Below, piece by piece: positions 25,230-34,852 of a stretch of 64,000 bases of DNA (position 1 is its first letter; every line of letters begins with the position of its first letter). The notes under the pieces are model-generated. The model ran no database searches, was not told the DNA's origin, and worked only from the letters and a program-made list of their open reading frames with translations. The translations under genes and the position numbers were made by a program. The DNA comes from Terasakiispira papahanaumokuakeensis (GTDB lineage Bacteria > Pseudomonadota > Gammaproteobacteria > Pseudomonadales > Halomonadaceae): contig NZ_MDTQ01000001.1 of the NCBI RefSeq assembly GCF_001709345.1, positions 248,001 to 312,000 of the forward strand, given 5' to 3'.

Positions 25230-27005
25230 TTACTGGCGAAAATAGAGGGTATCGTCAGCTTCAAAGCCTTGATCTGTGACTTTAATGACGGACACCTGAC
25301 GCAGCCCGGACATGCTCTCCATCAGTGCTTTTGAGTTGGCGAGTGCCTCTGTCGCGTCCTCATCGCGGTAGCTCATTTGCCTCATGACATCATCATTTTC
25401 TGTCATGGTTTTCATGGCTTGAGCAATAAAGCCAAGGTCTTGAGAAACGCGCATTAGGCCTTGCTCAAATTTTGGGCTTTCAGGCAGCTCACGCATCAAT
25501 GTTTCTGCCGGTTTACCGGTATACACATTGAGCATTTGATCATGTCGCATTAATTTTAATGCAACGGGAGCTCCGGGGATCGGTAATGCCATCGCTTCGC
25601 CTTTGGGCGGCAACGTCTGATTCTTCAGCATCGGTAGCATGACGCTAGCTTGTGCCCACAGGTTTTGCGGATTGTCAGCGGCAATACTTACGGTCGCGGA
25701 AAGATCCTTGGGTTGGCCTGTTTGTATCATGGCACTTAAATCAGCATCGTAGAGACTGAAACCGAGTCCGTTAACGCCTTGGGCCATCGCCGCACCCATG
25801 CCAATCATGGCGGGGTTTGCTTGAGCCAGTTGGGCTTGCATCTGCTGTAGGGGAGCACACTGCCACTGAGCTTCCATGGCGCGTCCCCATAAGCTTGATA
25901 AGGTGTTACCCAGCTCAGAGACTTTCAAGCCCAGCTGTATGCCGAACTTTTCTCCTTGGTGATCATTAAGCGCCGGCCATTGCCCTTGCAGAGCCATCAA
26001 GCTGTCTAGTGTCGCTTGGTCGTTGCTCTCAATAATCGTCCGGCTTTTAATGCTCATCGGATACTCTTGGAGCTGCAAAGAGGTGTAGCCCCCAACAGTA
26101 CGTGGCCATGCGGCAGCGATGGCGCCCATTTCATCTTGGCAGGCTTGGGTATATTGCGGCGCATTGGCCATATCTAGGCGATTATGCTTCTGCTCGTCCA
26201 TAGCGGCCAGCAATTGGCTGAACTCGCTATCACGATGGGTAATCGCCTCAACGATAGCCTGATGGTCAATCACAAACATGCTTTGACCGGTCAGGTCGTA
26301 TTTTTTGGCAAGATCTTGCAGACGGCGAGTATCCGCTAGCGCCTTCTGAGGATCTTTGGTGCCCAAGGCGATCGCCAAGTTATCGCTGTCCACTAAGTCG
26401 CTGCTGTCAACGGTCATGACCATCTGGTCACCGTCGAGGGTAATAGCAAGATAAAGCTTAGGCGTTTCATTCTCTGGGGTGAGCGGCAGACGTTGATACT
26501 CATGCTCGCCTAGCTTGACTGTTTCAGTGGAAACGTCAGCATTTTTGATCTGTGCACTTAACCACTGCTGAAATTTTTCAGTGTCTGCAAGCTGGAGACG
26601 GAATACAGGATGCGGGCCTACGCTGTAAAGTGCGTCATTGAGCGGTGCTGCGATGCCCATTTCAGTCAACTTTTGTGCTTGGTCTCCAGACAGGCTGTCA
26701 TTAAGCATGGTCAGCAGGAGCTTAGCGCCTGGTGTCCAGTCGTTGACATCTTCCTCTGCCATTACTTGAGCCAGAGCCTGTTTCATCGCACTGGCAACGG
26801 GTGTGACCATGGCGCTCAATTTATCCAGGTCTGCTGTATCCAGTGGTGTCATGTTGCCAGCAAACAAAGCGGTGTCTGCAGGAATATGGGATAGGATGGG
26901 ATTATCGCCACCTTTCTGGCCAAAGCCGGTCAGCCAACCTGCTGCACCTGCCCCGAGAACTCCAATTGCCAGAATAGATACGCCCAGCTTGGCGCCTTTT
27001 TGCAT
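25230..27005 (-). CDS. Exported protein of unknown function, possibly DUF3352-like
   Basis: About 591 residues. An N-terminal signal anchor or signal peptide (KLGVSILAIGVLGAGAAGWL) is followed by IPADTALFAGNMTPLD, a stretch similar to the start of DUF3352-type proteins, then mixed alpha/beta sequence without catalytic motifs I recognise. I set the start at 27005, where GGAGG lies about 8 bp upstream; an earlier ATG at 27065 lacks a ribosome-binding site and hides the signal sequence. It is probably periplasmic and membrane-tethered. It stands between argA and pit, same strand, with no clear functional link. The family call is tentative. Confidence 0.75.
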   Translation of the reverse strand: MQKGAKLGVSILAIGVLGAGAAGWLTGFGQKGGDNPILSHIPADTALFAGNMTPLDTADLDKLSAMVTPVASAMKQALAQVMAEEDVNDWTPGAKLLLTMLNDSLSGDQAQKLTEMGIAAPLNDALYSVGPHPVFRLQLADTEKFQQWLSAQIKNADVSTETVKLGEHEYQRLPLTPENETPKLYLAITLDGDQMVMTVDSSDLVDSDNLAIALGTKDPQKALADTRRLQDLAKKYDLTGQSMFVIDHQAIVEAITHRDSEFSQLLAAMDEQKHNRLDMANAPQYTQACQDEMGAIAAAWPRTVGGYTSLQLQEYPMSIKSRTIIESNDQATLDSLMALQGQWPALNDHQGEKFGIQLGLKVSELGNTLSSLWGRAMEAQWQCAPLQQMQAQLAQANPAMIGMGAAMAQGVNGLGFSLYDADLSAMIQTGQPKDLSATVSIAADNPQNLWAQASVMLPMLKNQTLPPKGEAMALPIPGAPVALKLMRHDQMLNVYTGKPAETLMRELPESPKFEQGLMRVSQDLGFIAQAMKTMTENDDVMRQMSYRDEDATEALANSKALMESMSGLRQVSVIKVTDQGFEADDTLYFRQ

Positions 27006-27134
27006 CGCCCTAACCTCCTTATGTGAATGGTCTGCGCCGTCCGACGCGAGAGCATCATCGCACATCCGTGTGCCAGGGTATTGAGTCTCTTTTTGGCGAC
27101 GTTAAATGTCCGTGCCTGGGATCATCTGGTGTGA

Positions 27135-28412
27135 TCAGTACTCGAACTCAGTACCGAAAGTCAGTTTCAGGATAAAGAAGAAGATAATCGCTAAGGTTGC
27201 ACCGGCTGGAAGTGTGACGAGCCAGGAGGCAAAAATACTGCCGATGACGCGTAGGTTTAAAGCGGCAATGCCTCGGGCTAATCCAACACCCAGTACGGCG
27301 CCGACCAGCGTATGAGTCGTTGAGATGGGGAGGCCCGTTCCTGAAGCAATGACCACCGTTGCCGCTGTTGCGAGCGTCGCAGCAAAGCCACGGCTGGGGG
27401 TGAGCTCGGTGATGTTGTTACCGACAGTCGCAATGACTTTGTGCCCGTACATGGCGAGCCCTGCCACGATGCCCATACCGCCTAACAGGAGTACCCAAAC
27501 GGGCATATTCGCGCTGGCGCCGACGGTGCCTGCATTCGAAACAACGCTGACGACTGCCGCCAGAGGGCCGACAGCATTGGCGACATCATTGGAGCCATGA
27601 GCAAAGGCCATGGCACATGCCGTGAACATCATTAACAGGGCAAAAATGCGTTCAACACTGGCGATCTGCATTTTACCACCCGATTGACCCCGATGAATGC
27701 GGCGTTCGAGCCAAGCCCCGAGTATTGCCATGGCGATACCGATCAGGGCGGCAATAGCGGTACTCAACTGGGTCGAGAGGTCAAGCCCGATATGTTTGAG
27801 CCCTTTGATCATGGTGACCATGGCAACCAGAAAGCCGACGAGGAAAATATAGACCGGGACATAGCGCTTGGCGTTGGCAAATGGGTCTTTGGCATCAAAA
27901 ATCAGTTTTTGCACACTGACAAACAGTAAGAATCCGATAATGCCTGAGAGCAGTGGAGAGGTGACCCAGCTCAAGGCGATCGTACCGACCTTGCCCCATT
28001 GAACGGCGTCTGGAGAGATGCCTACTGAGGCGAAGCCAACAATAGCCCCCACAATCGAGTGAGTTGTGGATACCGGCCAGCCATAGTGGGTGGCGATCAT
28101 TAGCCAAGTGCCGGCTGCCAAGAGTGCCGCAAGCATGCCGTATACGAGGAGTTCAGGATGACCGGTAAAAATACTGGGATCAACAATACCTTTTCGAATG
28201 GTCGACGTGACTTCGCCGCCCGCTAGCCACGCGCCAGCGAACTCGAAAATCATAGCTATGACGATGGCTTGGCGAATGGTGATCGCTTTGGAGCCAACGG
28301 AGGTGCCCATGGCGTTGGCGACATCGTTAGCCCCCACCCCCCAGGCCATAAAGAAACCAAAAACGCAAGCGAGAATCAGCAGAATGTCCGCATGCTGCAT
28401 GACGATGGACAT
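27135..28412 (-). CDS. Inorganic phosphate transporter, PiT family
   Basis: 425 residues with about ten membrane helices and the two PiT signature repeats, GANDVANAMGTSVGSKA near residues 27-43 and GSNDVANAVGPLAAV in the second half; each is followed by a STTH motif (PVSTTHSIVGA and PISTTHTLVGA). Family members carry metal-phosphate or sodium/proton-coupled phosphate across the inner membrane. The DUF47 gene lies 42 bp upstream on the same strand, a pairing seen in many bacteria. The proton or sodium preference cannot be told from sequence. Confidence 0.95.
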   Translation of the reverse strand: MSIVMQHADILLILACVFGFFMAWGVGANDVANAMGTSVGSKAITIRQAIVIAMIFEFAGAWLAGGEVTSTIRKGIVDPSIFTGHPELLVYGMLAALLAAGTWLMIATHYGWPVSTTHSIVGAIVGFASVGISPDAVQWGKVGTIALSWVTSPLLSGIIGFLLFVSVQKLIFDAKDPFANAKRYVPVYIFLVGFLVAMVTMIKGLKHIGLDLSTQLSTAIAALIGIAMAILGAWLERRIHRGQSGGKMQIASVERIFALLMMFTACAMAFAHGSNDVANAVGPLAAVVSVVSNAGTVGASANMPVWVLLLGGMGIVAGLAMYGHKVIATVGNNITELTPSRGFAATLATAATVVIASGTGLPISTTHTLVGAVLGVGLARGIAALNLRVIGSIFASWLVTLPAGATLAIIFFFILKLTFGTEFEY

Positions 28413-28454
28413 GAGGTAAAACCCTGAAACAGTTCGATGAAAGATGGAGGTGGG

Positions 28455-29135
28455 TTAGCGCGCCAGAATAATCTGGAGGCGACCACCAACGCTTTGAGCG
28501 CGATCTGAGAGATCGCCTGTCCAATCGATGATCTTGTATAAAAACATCACATCAACGGGATACATGTCTTTTTCGAGCTGGAATAGTTGGGCTCGGATAC
28601 TGACCTGAAGGCGGTCGGCATCATGTTCTAGTTTATCCAACTGCTGAATCATGCGATTGAGCAAATCACTGACTTGACGGCCAAAGCCGGATTCGATCAA
28701 TTCGTCCAGTTCGGTGATGGCTTGTCGAGCTTGGTCGACGGCCAGGACGCCGCTGCGCACATAAGCGAGCATGGCTTCGGCCATCGTTTTTGGAATGCCC
28801 ATTTTTCGGCCCAGCATCAGGCCGGCGATATCTTTGGCTCGGTTGGCGATTTTATCTTGCAGGCTGACCAGTTGTAGCAGCTCACTGCGAGGAACCGCTG
28901 TAAACAGGCTATTGGGCAGGCTAATTCGAATTTCTCGTTTCAGTTCGTCGGCCTCATGCTCCAGCTGACTGATTTGGTCACGAATTTTCTGTGCTTCATC
29001 CCAATCATTGGCAATGGTGGCGGCGAAGAAAGGAATAAGTTGCTCGGCACAGGCATAAGTGCGCTCAATATGGTCCTGTAATGGACCAAAGGGAGAGCGT
29101 CCAAAAAGCTGAGAGAGCGGGTTGCTTGTCGGCAT
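28455..29135 (-). CDS. DUF47/PhoU-like Pit accessory protein (TIGR00153)
   Basis: 226 residues, nearly all helical and without membrane segments, matching the TIGR00153/DUF47 PhoU-like family: an N-terminal LFGRSPFGPLQDHIE, acidic E/D-rich helix turns (LEHEADELKREIR, LDKLEHDADRL) that in PhoU relatives bind metal clusters. It should be cytoplasmic and regulate or assist the Pit transporter encoded 42 bp downstream. The gene is divergent from the CYTH triphosphatase, with a 212-bp shared spacer. Confidence 0.92.
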   Translation of the reverse strand: MPTSNPLSQLFGRSPFGPLQDHIERTYACAEQLIPFFAATIANDWDEAQKIRDQISQLEHEADELKREIRISLPNSLFTAVPRSELLQLVSLQDKIANRAKDIAGLMLGRKMGIPKTMAEAMLAYVRSGVLAVDQARQAITELDELIESGFGRQVSDLLNRMIQQLDKLEHDADRLQVSIRAQLFQLEKDMYPVDVMFLYKIIDWTGDLSDRAQSVGGRLQIILAR

Positions 29136-29347
29136 GGGTACACCCTGTGGTTGACGTCAGAGACGACACTTCAAGCTTGGTGGTTGTCAAAGTGGTGCTG
29201 AGTATAAAAGCCATGTTGCCGGATGTCATAAAAAGTTCAGCTCAATGACTAATTTTTGACACTTGTATTGTGCTTCTCATGGCTTTGGGGGGTGCTTGTG
29301 TCTACCTCCAGGGCAGGTGACAATCCAATTTAAAGTGAGGAGCGTCT

Positions 29348-30871
29348 ATGGCTAACGAAATTGAACTGAAACTCGCGATTCAAAAAGAGCGGGCTGAGCA
29401 GTGGATGCGTTCGGCTTGGTTGGACAATATCAACGCGAAAGCGCGTCCTGTTCAGCGCCTTGAAAATGATTATTACGATACGCCGGATCTGGCCTTGCAG
29501 CAGGCGCGTATGGCCTTGCGTATTCGCCGTGCGGGAGATCAGTGGATTCAGACGCTCAAAACCAGCGGAGAGCAACAGGCGGGGTTGAGTCGCCGTGGGG
29601 AGTGGGAAAGCGCGCTTAGTCAGCCCGTATTAGATCTTTCTTTGCTGCCTGAAGGTGTTTTGCCCGAGGGCGTGGGCGATCGCCTGGCACTGAGCTTTAC
29701 GACTCATTTTACTCGTCAAGCATGGGATGTGCACACGTCTTCTGGTAGCCATATTGAGATCGTATTGGATCAAGGTGAAGTGGCGGTGCCGCCGGGTTCA
29801 GGAGGCCGTCGTCGCCAAGACCCTTTATGTGAGTTGGAGTTTGAGCTGAAATCAGGTCATGCCTTTGATTTGTTAATGTTAGCTCAAGATTTGGCACTGC
29901 ATTTTCCTGTACAGCTATTAACTATCAGCAAAGCTGAACGCGGCTTGCGCTTACTAAGGCCCCAGGAGACCGCTCGTGAAAAATCCCTGGGACGACTTGA
30001 TGAGGGGATGAGTCTGCTCTCACTTGCCCAGCAGTTGACAGGCCATTGGCTGGATTGTTGGGCTCGAGCTCATGAGGCCTTTGCTTTTGATGGTCAGGAA
30101 GTGCACTTGCTAGAGGCTGAACGCTACCTTTCCCGTCTACATGCTCTTTCGGTCTTGCTGGCGCGTCAACAGACCTCATGTGGCTTAGGAGACTTGCGTC
30201 CTAATTTAAGTTGGTTGCGTCAGCACTTGGCACCCATTGGGCATCAGATGAGGCGAGATCGTTGCTTGCAGTCATTGAGCTTGTCCGGTCGTGATGCGCT
30301 ATGGCGGCAAGGCCACCTTGATTATGCGCGACGACGTCAAGAGTATCGCCAGCGCTGGTGGCAACGAGAAGTGGGTGAAGCCACGGTGGCTTGTATGGTA
30401 TGGGCTCATCAGGCGGGGCCTGAGTGCCGAGGTGAGCTGGACAAACCTTGGCGGCAGGTGGCGATTAATTTACTGGATGAGCAGGTGAAGCGTTTGCAGT
30501 TACCTAAACAGCCACTGGTGATCGAAGGCTGGACGCATCGTTTGGGTGCCTTGATGCGATTAGAGACCCTCTTATTGCTATTGGCCCCTGAAAGTGGTGG
30601 ATATCGCCAGGCGGTTGAGCTTCGTGAGGGGGTCGAGTGGTTGACTGGATTCAGCATTTTATTAGATGAGGATAATTTGCCCGAGTCGCTCCATCATCAT
30701 TTGCTGCAACAGTCTCGCCAATGGATGTTACAGCTGGGACGTCAGGGACAAGCACTCTCTGCGCAATTAGATCAGTGGTGTCATCAAGTCGTGCCTTCAA
30801 GCTCTCTTGAGGGCGCCAGTGATTTTGCGCCCCCTCATTTGACGACTGATTCAAACCCGGTGGCAGAGTAA
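29348..30871 (+). CDS. ygiF: CYTH-CHAD protein, inorganic triphosphatase (YgiF-like)
   Basis: 507 residues. The N-terminal CYTH domain (~1-200) starts with EIELK (E4, E6, K8), the ExExK signature of triphosphate tunnel metalloenzymes, and has the alternating acidic and basic strands expected (ALRIRRAG, CELEFELKSG). The C-terminal ~300 residues are helical and resemble a divergent CHAD domain, a fold that binds polyphosphate. E. coli YgiF hydrolyses inorganic triphosphate. The start follows a GAGGAG ribosome-binding site. The stop overlaps the potassium channel start by one base (TAATG). Divergent from a Pit/DUF47 pair, it may belong to a phosphate-handling neighbourhood. Confidence 0.92.
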   Translation: MANEIELKLAIQKERAEQWMRSAWLDNINAKARPVQRLENDYYDTPDLALQQARMALRIRRAGDQWIQTLKTSGEQQAGLSRRGEWESALSQPVLDLSLLPEGVLPEGVGDRLALSFTTHFTRQAWDVHTSSGSHIEIVLDQGEVAVPPGSGGRRRQDPLCELEFELKSGHAFDLLMLAQDLALHFPVQLLTISKAERGLRLLRPQETAREKSLGRLDEGMSLLSLAQQLTGHWLDCWARAHEAFAFDGQEVHLLEAERYLSRLHALSVLLARQQTSCGLGDLRPNLSWLRQHLAPIGHQMRRDRCLQSLSLSGRDALWRQGHLDYARRRQEYRQRWWQREVGEATVACMVWAHQAGPECRGELDKPWRQVAINLLDEQVKRLQLPKQPLVIEGWTHRLGALMRLETLLLLLAPESGGYRQAVELREGVEWLTGFSILLDEDNLPESLHHHLLQQSRQWMLQLGRQGQALSAQLDQWCHQVVPSSSLEGASDFAPPHLTTDSNPVAE

Positions 30872-31692
30872 TGCCTTCTCGACGTGAGCGTATTTACGAC
30901 ATTATTTTCGAGGCCGATACGCCTTTGGGTAAGGCTTTTGATGTCGTGCTCATTATCAGTATTTTACTGAGTGTCTTGGCCGTCATGTTGGACTCCGTTC
31001 CAGCCCTTCATGCGCGTTGGGGGGCGTTTTTTTACTTTCTGGAATGGTTGTTCACGGTGTTGTTTACCGTTGAGTACCTGGTGCGGCTGTGGTGTATTGG
31101 CAAGCCGTGGGCTTATGCTCGGAGTTTTTATGGCATTGTTGATCTGCTCGGGGTTTTACCTGCATATATCAGCCTATTATTAGCGGGCAGCCAGTATATG
31201 CTGGTGATTCGTTTGTTGCGTGTTTTACGGGTGTTTCGCGTGCTACGGCTTATGCGCTATGTCGGTGAGGCTCAAGCCTTGACTGAAGCGATGCGGGCTA
31301 GTCGTCGCAAAATCACGGTGTTTTTGTTTACGGTCGCAACGCTGGTGGTCATTTTTGGTTCTCTGATGTTTCTGATTGAATCGCCAGAGGCGGGTTTCAC
31401 CAGCATTCCTCGTTCTGTGTATTGGGCGGTGGTTACATTAACCACTGTGGGATATGGGGATATCTCGCCATTAACGCCTCTGGGACAAGCGGTCTCATCG
31501 GTGGTGATGATTTTAGGTTACGCCATTATCGCGGTTCCGACCGGCATTGTGACCGTGGAACTTTCTCGGTCAATGCGGTATCAGACAGGGCGAGTTTGTC
31601 CGGGGTGTGGTAAAGAAGGGCATGATGATAATGCCCGTTTTTGCAAGTTTTGTGGGGCTGAGCTAGACCCCGGCCATCCCTCTGGTGAGTAG
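30871..31692 (+). CDS. Voltage-gated potassium channel with C-terminal zinc ribbon
   Basis: 273 residues forming a six-helix Kv-type channel: S1-S3 (~23-105), an S4 with regularly spaced arginines (RLLRVLRVFRVLRLMR, 114-129), S5, the pore with the potassium filter TTVGYGD (191-197) and S6. The cytoplasmic C-terminus holds CPGC (243-246) and CKFC (258-261), a zinc-ribbon-like pair that is not part of the core channel fold. The gene begins inside the stop of the CYTH gene (TAATG), so the two are translationally coupled. A role in membrane potential or osmotic balance is likely; the zinc ribbon may assist tetramer contact or sensing. Confidence 0.93.
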   Translation: MPSRRERIYDIIFEADTPLGKAFDVVLIISILLSVLAVMLDSVPALHARWGAFFYFLEWLFTVLFTVEYLVRLWCIGKPWAYARSFYGIVDLLGVLPAYISLLLAGSQYMLVIRLLRVLRVFRVLRLMRYVGEAQALTEAMRASRRKITVFLFTVATLVVIFGSLMFLIESPEAGFTSIPRSVYWAVVTLTTVGYGDISPLTPLGQAVSSVVMILGYAIIAVPTGIVTVELSRSMRYQTGRVCPGCGKEGHDDNARFCKFCGAELDPGHPSGE

Positions 31693-31737
31693 GCCGGGTT
31701 TCACGGCTAGAGTTTTAAATTGGCCTTGTGACGGGGT

Positions 31738-31767
31738 GTTCGGTTTGCCCTTTAGGCAAAACTGAAC
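31738..31767. terminator. Bidirectional hairpin between kch-like and FliL-like genes
   Basis: GTTCGGTTTGCC (31738-31749) pairs with GGCAAAACTGAAC (31755-31767) with one bulge and one mismatch. Convergent genes stop on both sides; no strong T-run. Confidence 0.6.
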
Positions 31768-31770
31768 GCT

Positions 31771-32172
31771 TTATTTCTGATAAATCAGATTGGTGAAGAG
31801 TACGTCTTGAACGACCGGATCATTGACCAGCTCTTTAAAGCGGTCTTGAAGCGCTTTAAGGGCTTTCGCTCGCAGATCATCCTGCCCATCTGGCGTGGTG
31901 ACTTCAGCATCCGATTGTTGGGAAAAAAGCATCACCAGAATATTGCGGGCTTCAGGCATCTCGTGTTCAAGGGCTGCCTGCTGTTCTGGAGTCTCTGTCA
32001 CCAAGGTGACGTCAACCTTCAGGTACTTCAAGCGCCCGGGGCCGCCATAATTCGTAACAAACGATGGCTCCAGCGCCACATAGTGGATGTTGTTTTCCCC
32101 TTCTTCTTCCGCGTGGGCCGGTACGACCGGCAGCAGAAGGGCGATCAAGCCCAACAGCAGCAGCTTGCGCAT
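31771..32172 (-). CDS. FliL-like exported protein, orphan
   Basis: 133 residues with a cleavable signal peptide ending AHA before EEEGENN. The mature part resembles the FliL flagellar basal-body family: YVALEPSFVTNYGG, LKYLKVDVTLV, LRAKALKALQDRF, VQDVLFTNLIYQ. No flagellar gene is near, and the protein has a cleavable-looking signal instead of the usual FliL membrane anchor plus linker. Such stand-alone FliL-like proteins are common and uncharacterised. The start at 32172 has GGGAG about 7 bp upstream; an earlier in-frame start adds 20 residues and disturbs the signal peptide. Confidence 0.8.
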   Translation of the reverse strand: MRKLLLLGLIALLLPVVPAHAEEEGENNIHYVALEPSFVTNYGGPGRLKYLKVDVTLVTETPEQQAALEHEMPEARNILVMLFSQQSDAEVTTPDGQDDLRAKALKALQDRFKELVNDPVVQDVLFTNLIYQK

Positions 32173-32365
32173 TCTCGTCTCCCTGTAGACGTTCGACTTC
32201 ATTTTATTCAACAGCAAGATAACCGATGTCAAAACACATGGCGAGCACGCTTTGGTAAAAGAATGCCCTCATGCGTCAACGTCTTGTATCTTGATTTCAC
32301 CGTTTTTACACGGCCATACCTATACAATATGGCCTCATTTTAGCCTTTGAGCAGGGATTTTTAAC

Positions 32366-32857
32366 ATGATGCTGTCTTCCAGAAGCCTAAATCTTCTCGG
32401 ATTTTTGATGTGTGCCGGCATGCTGACCTTTGCCCTTTACTTACAACATGTGGTTGGGCTTGATCCGTGTCCTTTGTGCATCTTCCAACGCGTTGCCGTG
32501 ATGGCCGCAGGGCTTTTATTCCTTGTGGCTTTTTTACATGGCGCAGGTGCGCTCGGCAGCCGTTTTCATGGTGTCCTGACGTTAGGGGCTTCCTTGGTGG
32601 GTATCGGTCTTGCGCTCAGGCACTTATGGTTACAAAGCTTACCGGCCGATCAAGTGCCGAGCTGTGGACCCGGCCTTGATTATATGATGGATGTTTTACC
32701 GCTGATGCAGGTATTCAAAGAAGTGCTCAGTGGCAGTGGTGAGTGTGCCGAAATTGAAGGCATCTTTATGGGGATTACGTTGCCAGGGTGGACTCTGATG
32801 GGGTTTGCCGTATTGGCATTGCTTGCGTTGATGAATATCGTCAAATTTCGTCGCTAG
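32366..32857 (+). CDS. dsbB: Disulfide bond formation protein B
   Basis: 163 residues with four membrane helices. The quinone-proximal pair is CPLC (C35, C38) in DPCPLCIFQR, and the periplasmic-loop pair is C100 and C127, so all four essential cysteines are present. DsbB re-oxidises DsbA and passes electrons to ubiquinone in the inner membrane. The length and helix order match E. coli DsbB. It is a single gene, convergent with slmA, and followed by a long hairpin. Confidence 0.96.
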   Translation: MMLSSRSLNLLGFLMCAGMLTFALYLQHVVGLDPCPLCIFQRVAVMAAGLLFLVAFLHGAGALGSRFHGVLTLGASLVGIGLALRHLWLQSLPADQVPSCGPGLDYMMDVLPLMQVFKEVLSGSGECAEIEGIFMGITLPGWTLMGFAVLALLALMNIVKFRR

Positions 32858-32926
32858 CCGACTCGATGATATCCGTTCGAGGACGTCGCTTTTTATACAT
32901 GCTGTGGTTGGTTATGCATGATGTGG

Positions 32927-32983
32927 CCGGTGGCAAACCCCATGCACGCTTTTCATTGAAGCATGATGCATGGGGTTGACCGG
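32927..32983. terminator. Long bidirectional terminator between dsbB and slmA
   Basis: AACCCCATGCA (32936-32946) pairs with TGCATGGGGTT (32967-32977) over 11 bp, and CCGGT/ACCGG extend the base. It ends 9 bp before the slmA stop and serves two convergent genes. Confidence 0.8.
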
Positions 32984-32991
32984 CATTTTAA

Positions 32992-33615
32992 TTAAGCTGG
33001 GACATCTTTTTTGGATTCGCTACACAAAAGGCTCTGGGACAGGAATTGCCACTGGTTTGACCAGTCATCGGTAGGCTTGCGGCGGAAGCCGCTGCGCACA
33101 AATTGAATAATCCTGCCCTCAATAACGGCTAATAACATACTGGCAGCGGTTGAGACGGGTAATGCGACTGAAAGCCCTTCACGAAGCTCACTTTCGCGGA
33201 GCACTTGTTTGAGCTGAGCCTCTAGCCGGTCAAAAAACTGCACCATGCGATTTCTCAAGCGGTCATCTTTCTCTCCTGCCAGGGCATCGCCGGTCATTAA
33301 GCGACACATGCCTGGGTTGCGCTCTGCAAAGGCTAAGACCAGTGTCAGTAAATGTTCACAGCGGGCCAGTGTTGTATCTTCTTCCTGCAAGATCAAGCTG
33401 ATGCGGGTGAAAATAGTGTCTTCGATGAACTCGATCAGTCCTTCGAACATCTTGGCTTTGCTGGGGAAATGCCGGTACAACGCGGCTTCTGACACGCCAA
33501 CTTCGCGAGCCAGTGCGGAGGTTGTGATGCGAGCTCCTGGTCGTGTTTCCAACATCTGGGCCAGGGCCTGGAGGATCTGCTCCCGGCGTGAAAGGCTTTG
33601 AGTTTCCTGCGTCAT
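32992..33615 (-). CDS. slmA: Nucleoid occlusion factor SlmA
   Basis: 207 residues of the TetR fold. The N-terminal helix-turn-helix (ITTSALAREVGVSEAALYRHFPSKAKMFEGLIEFIE) matches SlmA, as do RNPGMCRLMTGDALAGE and the C-terminal FVRSGFRRKPTDDW. SlmA binds sites spread over the chromosome and blocks FtsZ ring assembly over the nucleoid. It follows argB by 201 bp in the same direction, an arrangement shared with the conserved coaBC-dut-algC-argB block. No effector or metabolic role is expected. Confidence 0.96.
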   Translation of the reverse strand: MTQETQSLSRREQILQALAQMLETRPGARITTSALAREVGVSEAALYRHFPSKAKMFEGLIEFIEDTIFTRISLILQEEDTTLARCEHLLTLVLAFAERNPGMCRLMTGDALAGEKDDRLRNRMVQFFDRLEAQLKQVLRESELREGLSVALPVSTAASMLLAVIEGRIIQFVRSGFRRKPTDDWSNQWQFLSQSLLCSESKKDVPA

Positions 33616-33816
33616 AGGTCCATTCTAATTATCGGCTTGCCGTGCCTATCCTACCCCCCGGAAAGCAGGTCGACAATCGTTGCGACACTTGACTCTGCAC
33701 TCCGGGGGCGGAGTCGTGATATTGGGGCTATGGCTTCCACTTCGGTGAGTCAATCTGCCAAAGGGGTTGCCCGAATAAGGTCTTAATGAAAGGCCTGAGT
33801 GTCTTTGGGTTATCGC

Positions 33817-34749
<933 letters not shown>

Positions 34750-34763
34750 TCATAAATCCTTGA

Positions 34764-34782
34764 CCCGAGCACATCGCTCGGG
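34764..34782 (-). other. Stem-loop between algC and argB
   Basis: CCCGAGC (34764-34770) and GCTCGGG (34776-34782) around ACATC. It lies 15-33 bp before the argB start. It could weaken argB translation or mark the algC 3' end; there is no clear T-run. Confidence 0.5.
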
Positions 34783-34824
34783 GTTTCAATTCGGTGTTAG
34801 TGAGACCGTTACAGTTCTGCTGAT

Positions 34825-34852
34825 GTGAATTCAATTGAGTGAATTCAATCGT
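34825..34852. repeat. 14-bp tandem duplication overlapping the algC stop
   Basis: GTGAATTCAATTGA (34825-34838) is followed directly by GTGAATTCAATCGT (34839-34852), 12 of 14 identical. The second copy includes the last bases of algC. Confidence 0.65.

Noticed and set aside
31771-32172. FliL-like gene considered as part of a flagellar operon
   Set aside because: No other flagellar gene is in the window, and the protein has a cleavable-type signal peptide.
34825-34852. TGAATTCA-type repeat near argB considered as an ArgR box
   Set aside because: The TGAAT...ATTCA halves do not have the spacing of the ArgR operator; the sequence is better explained as a 14-bp tandem duplication.
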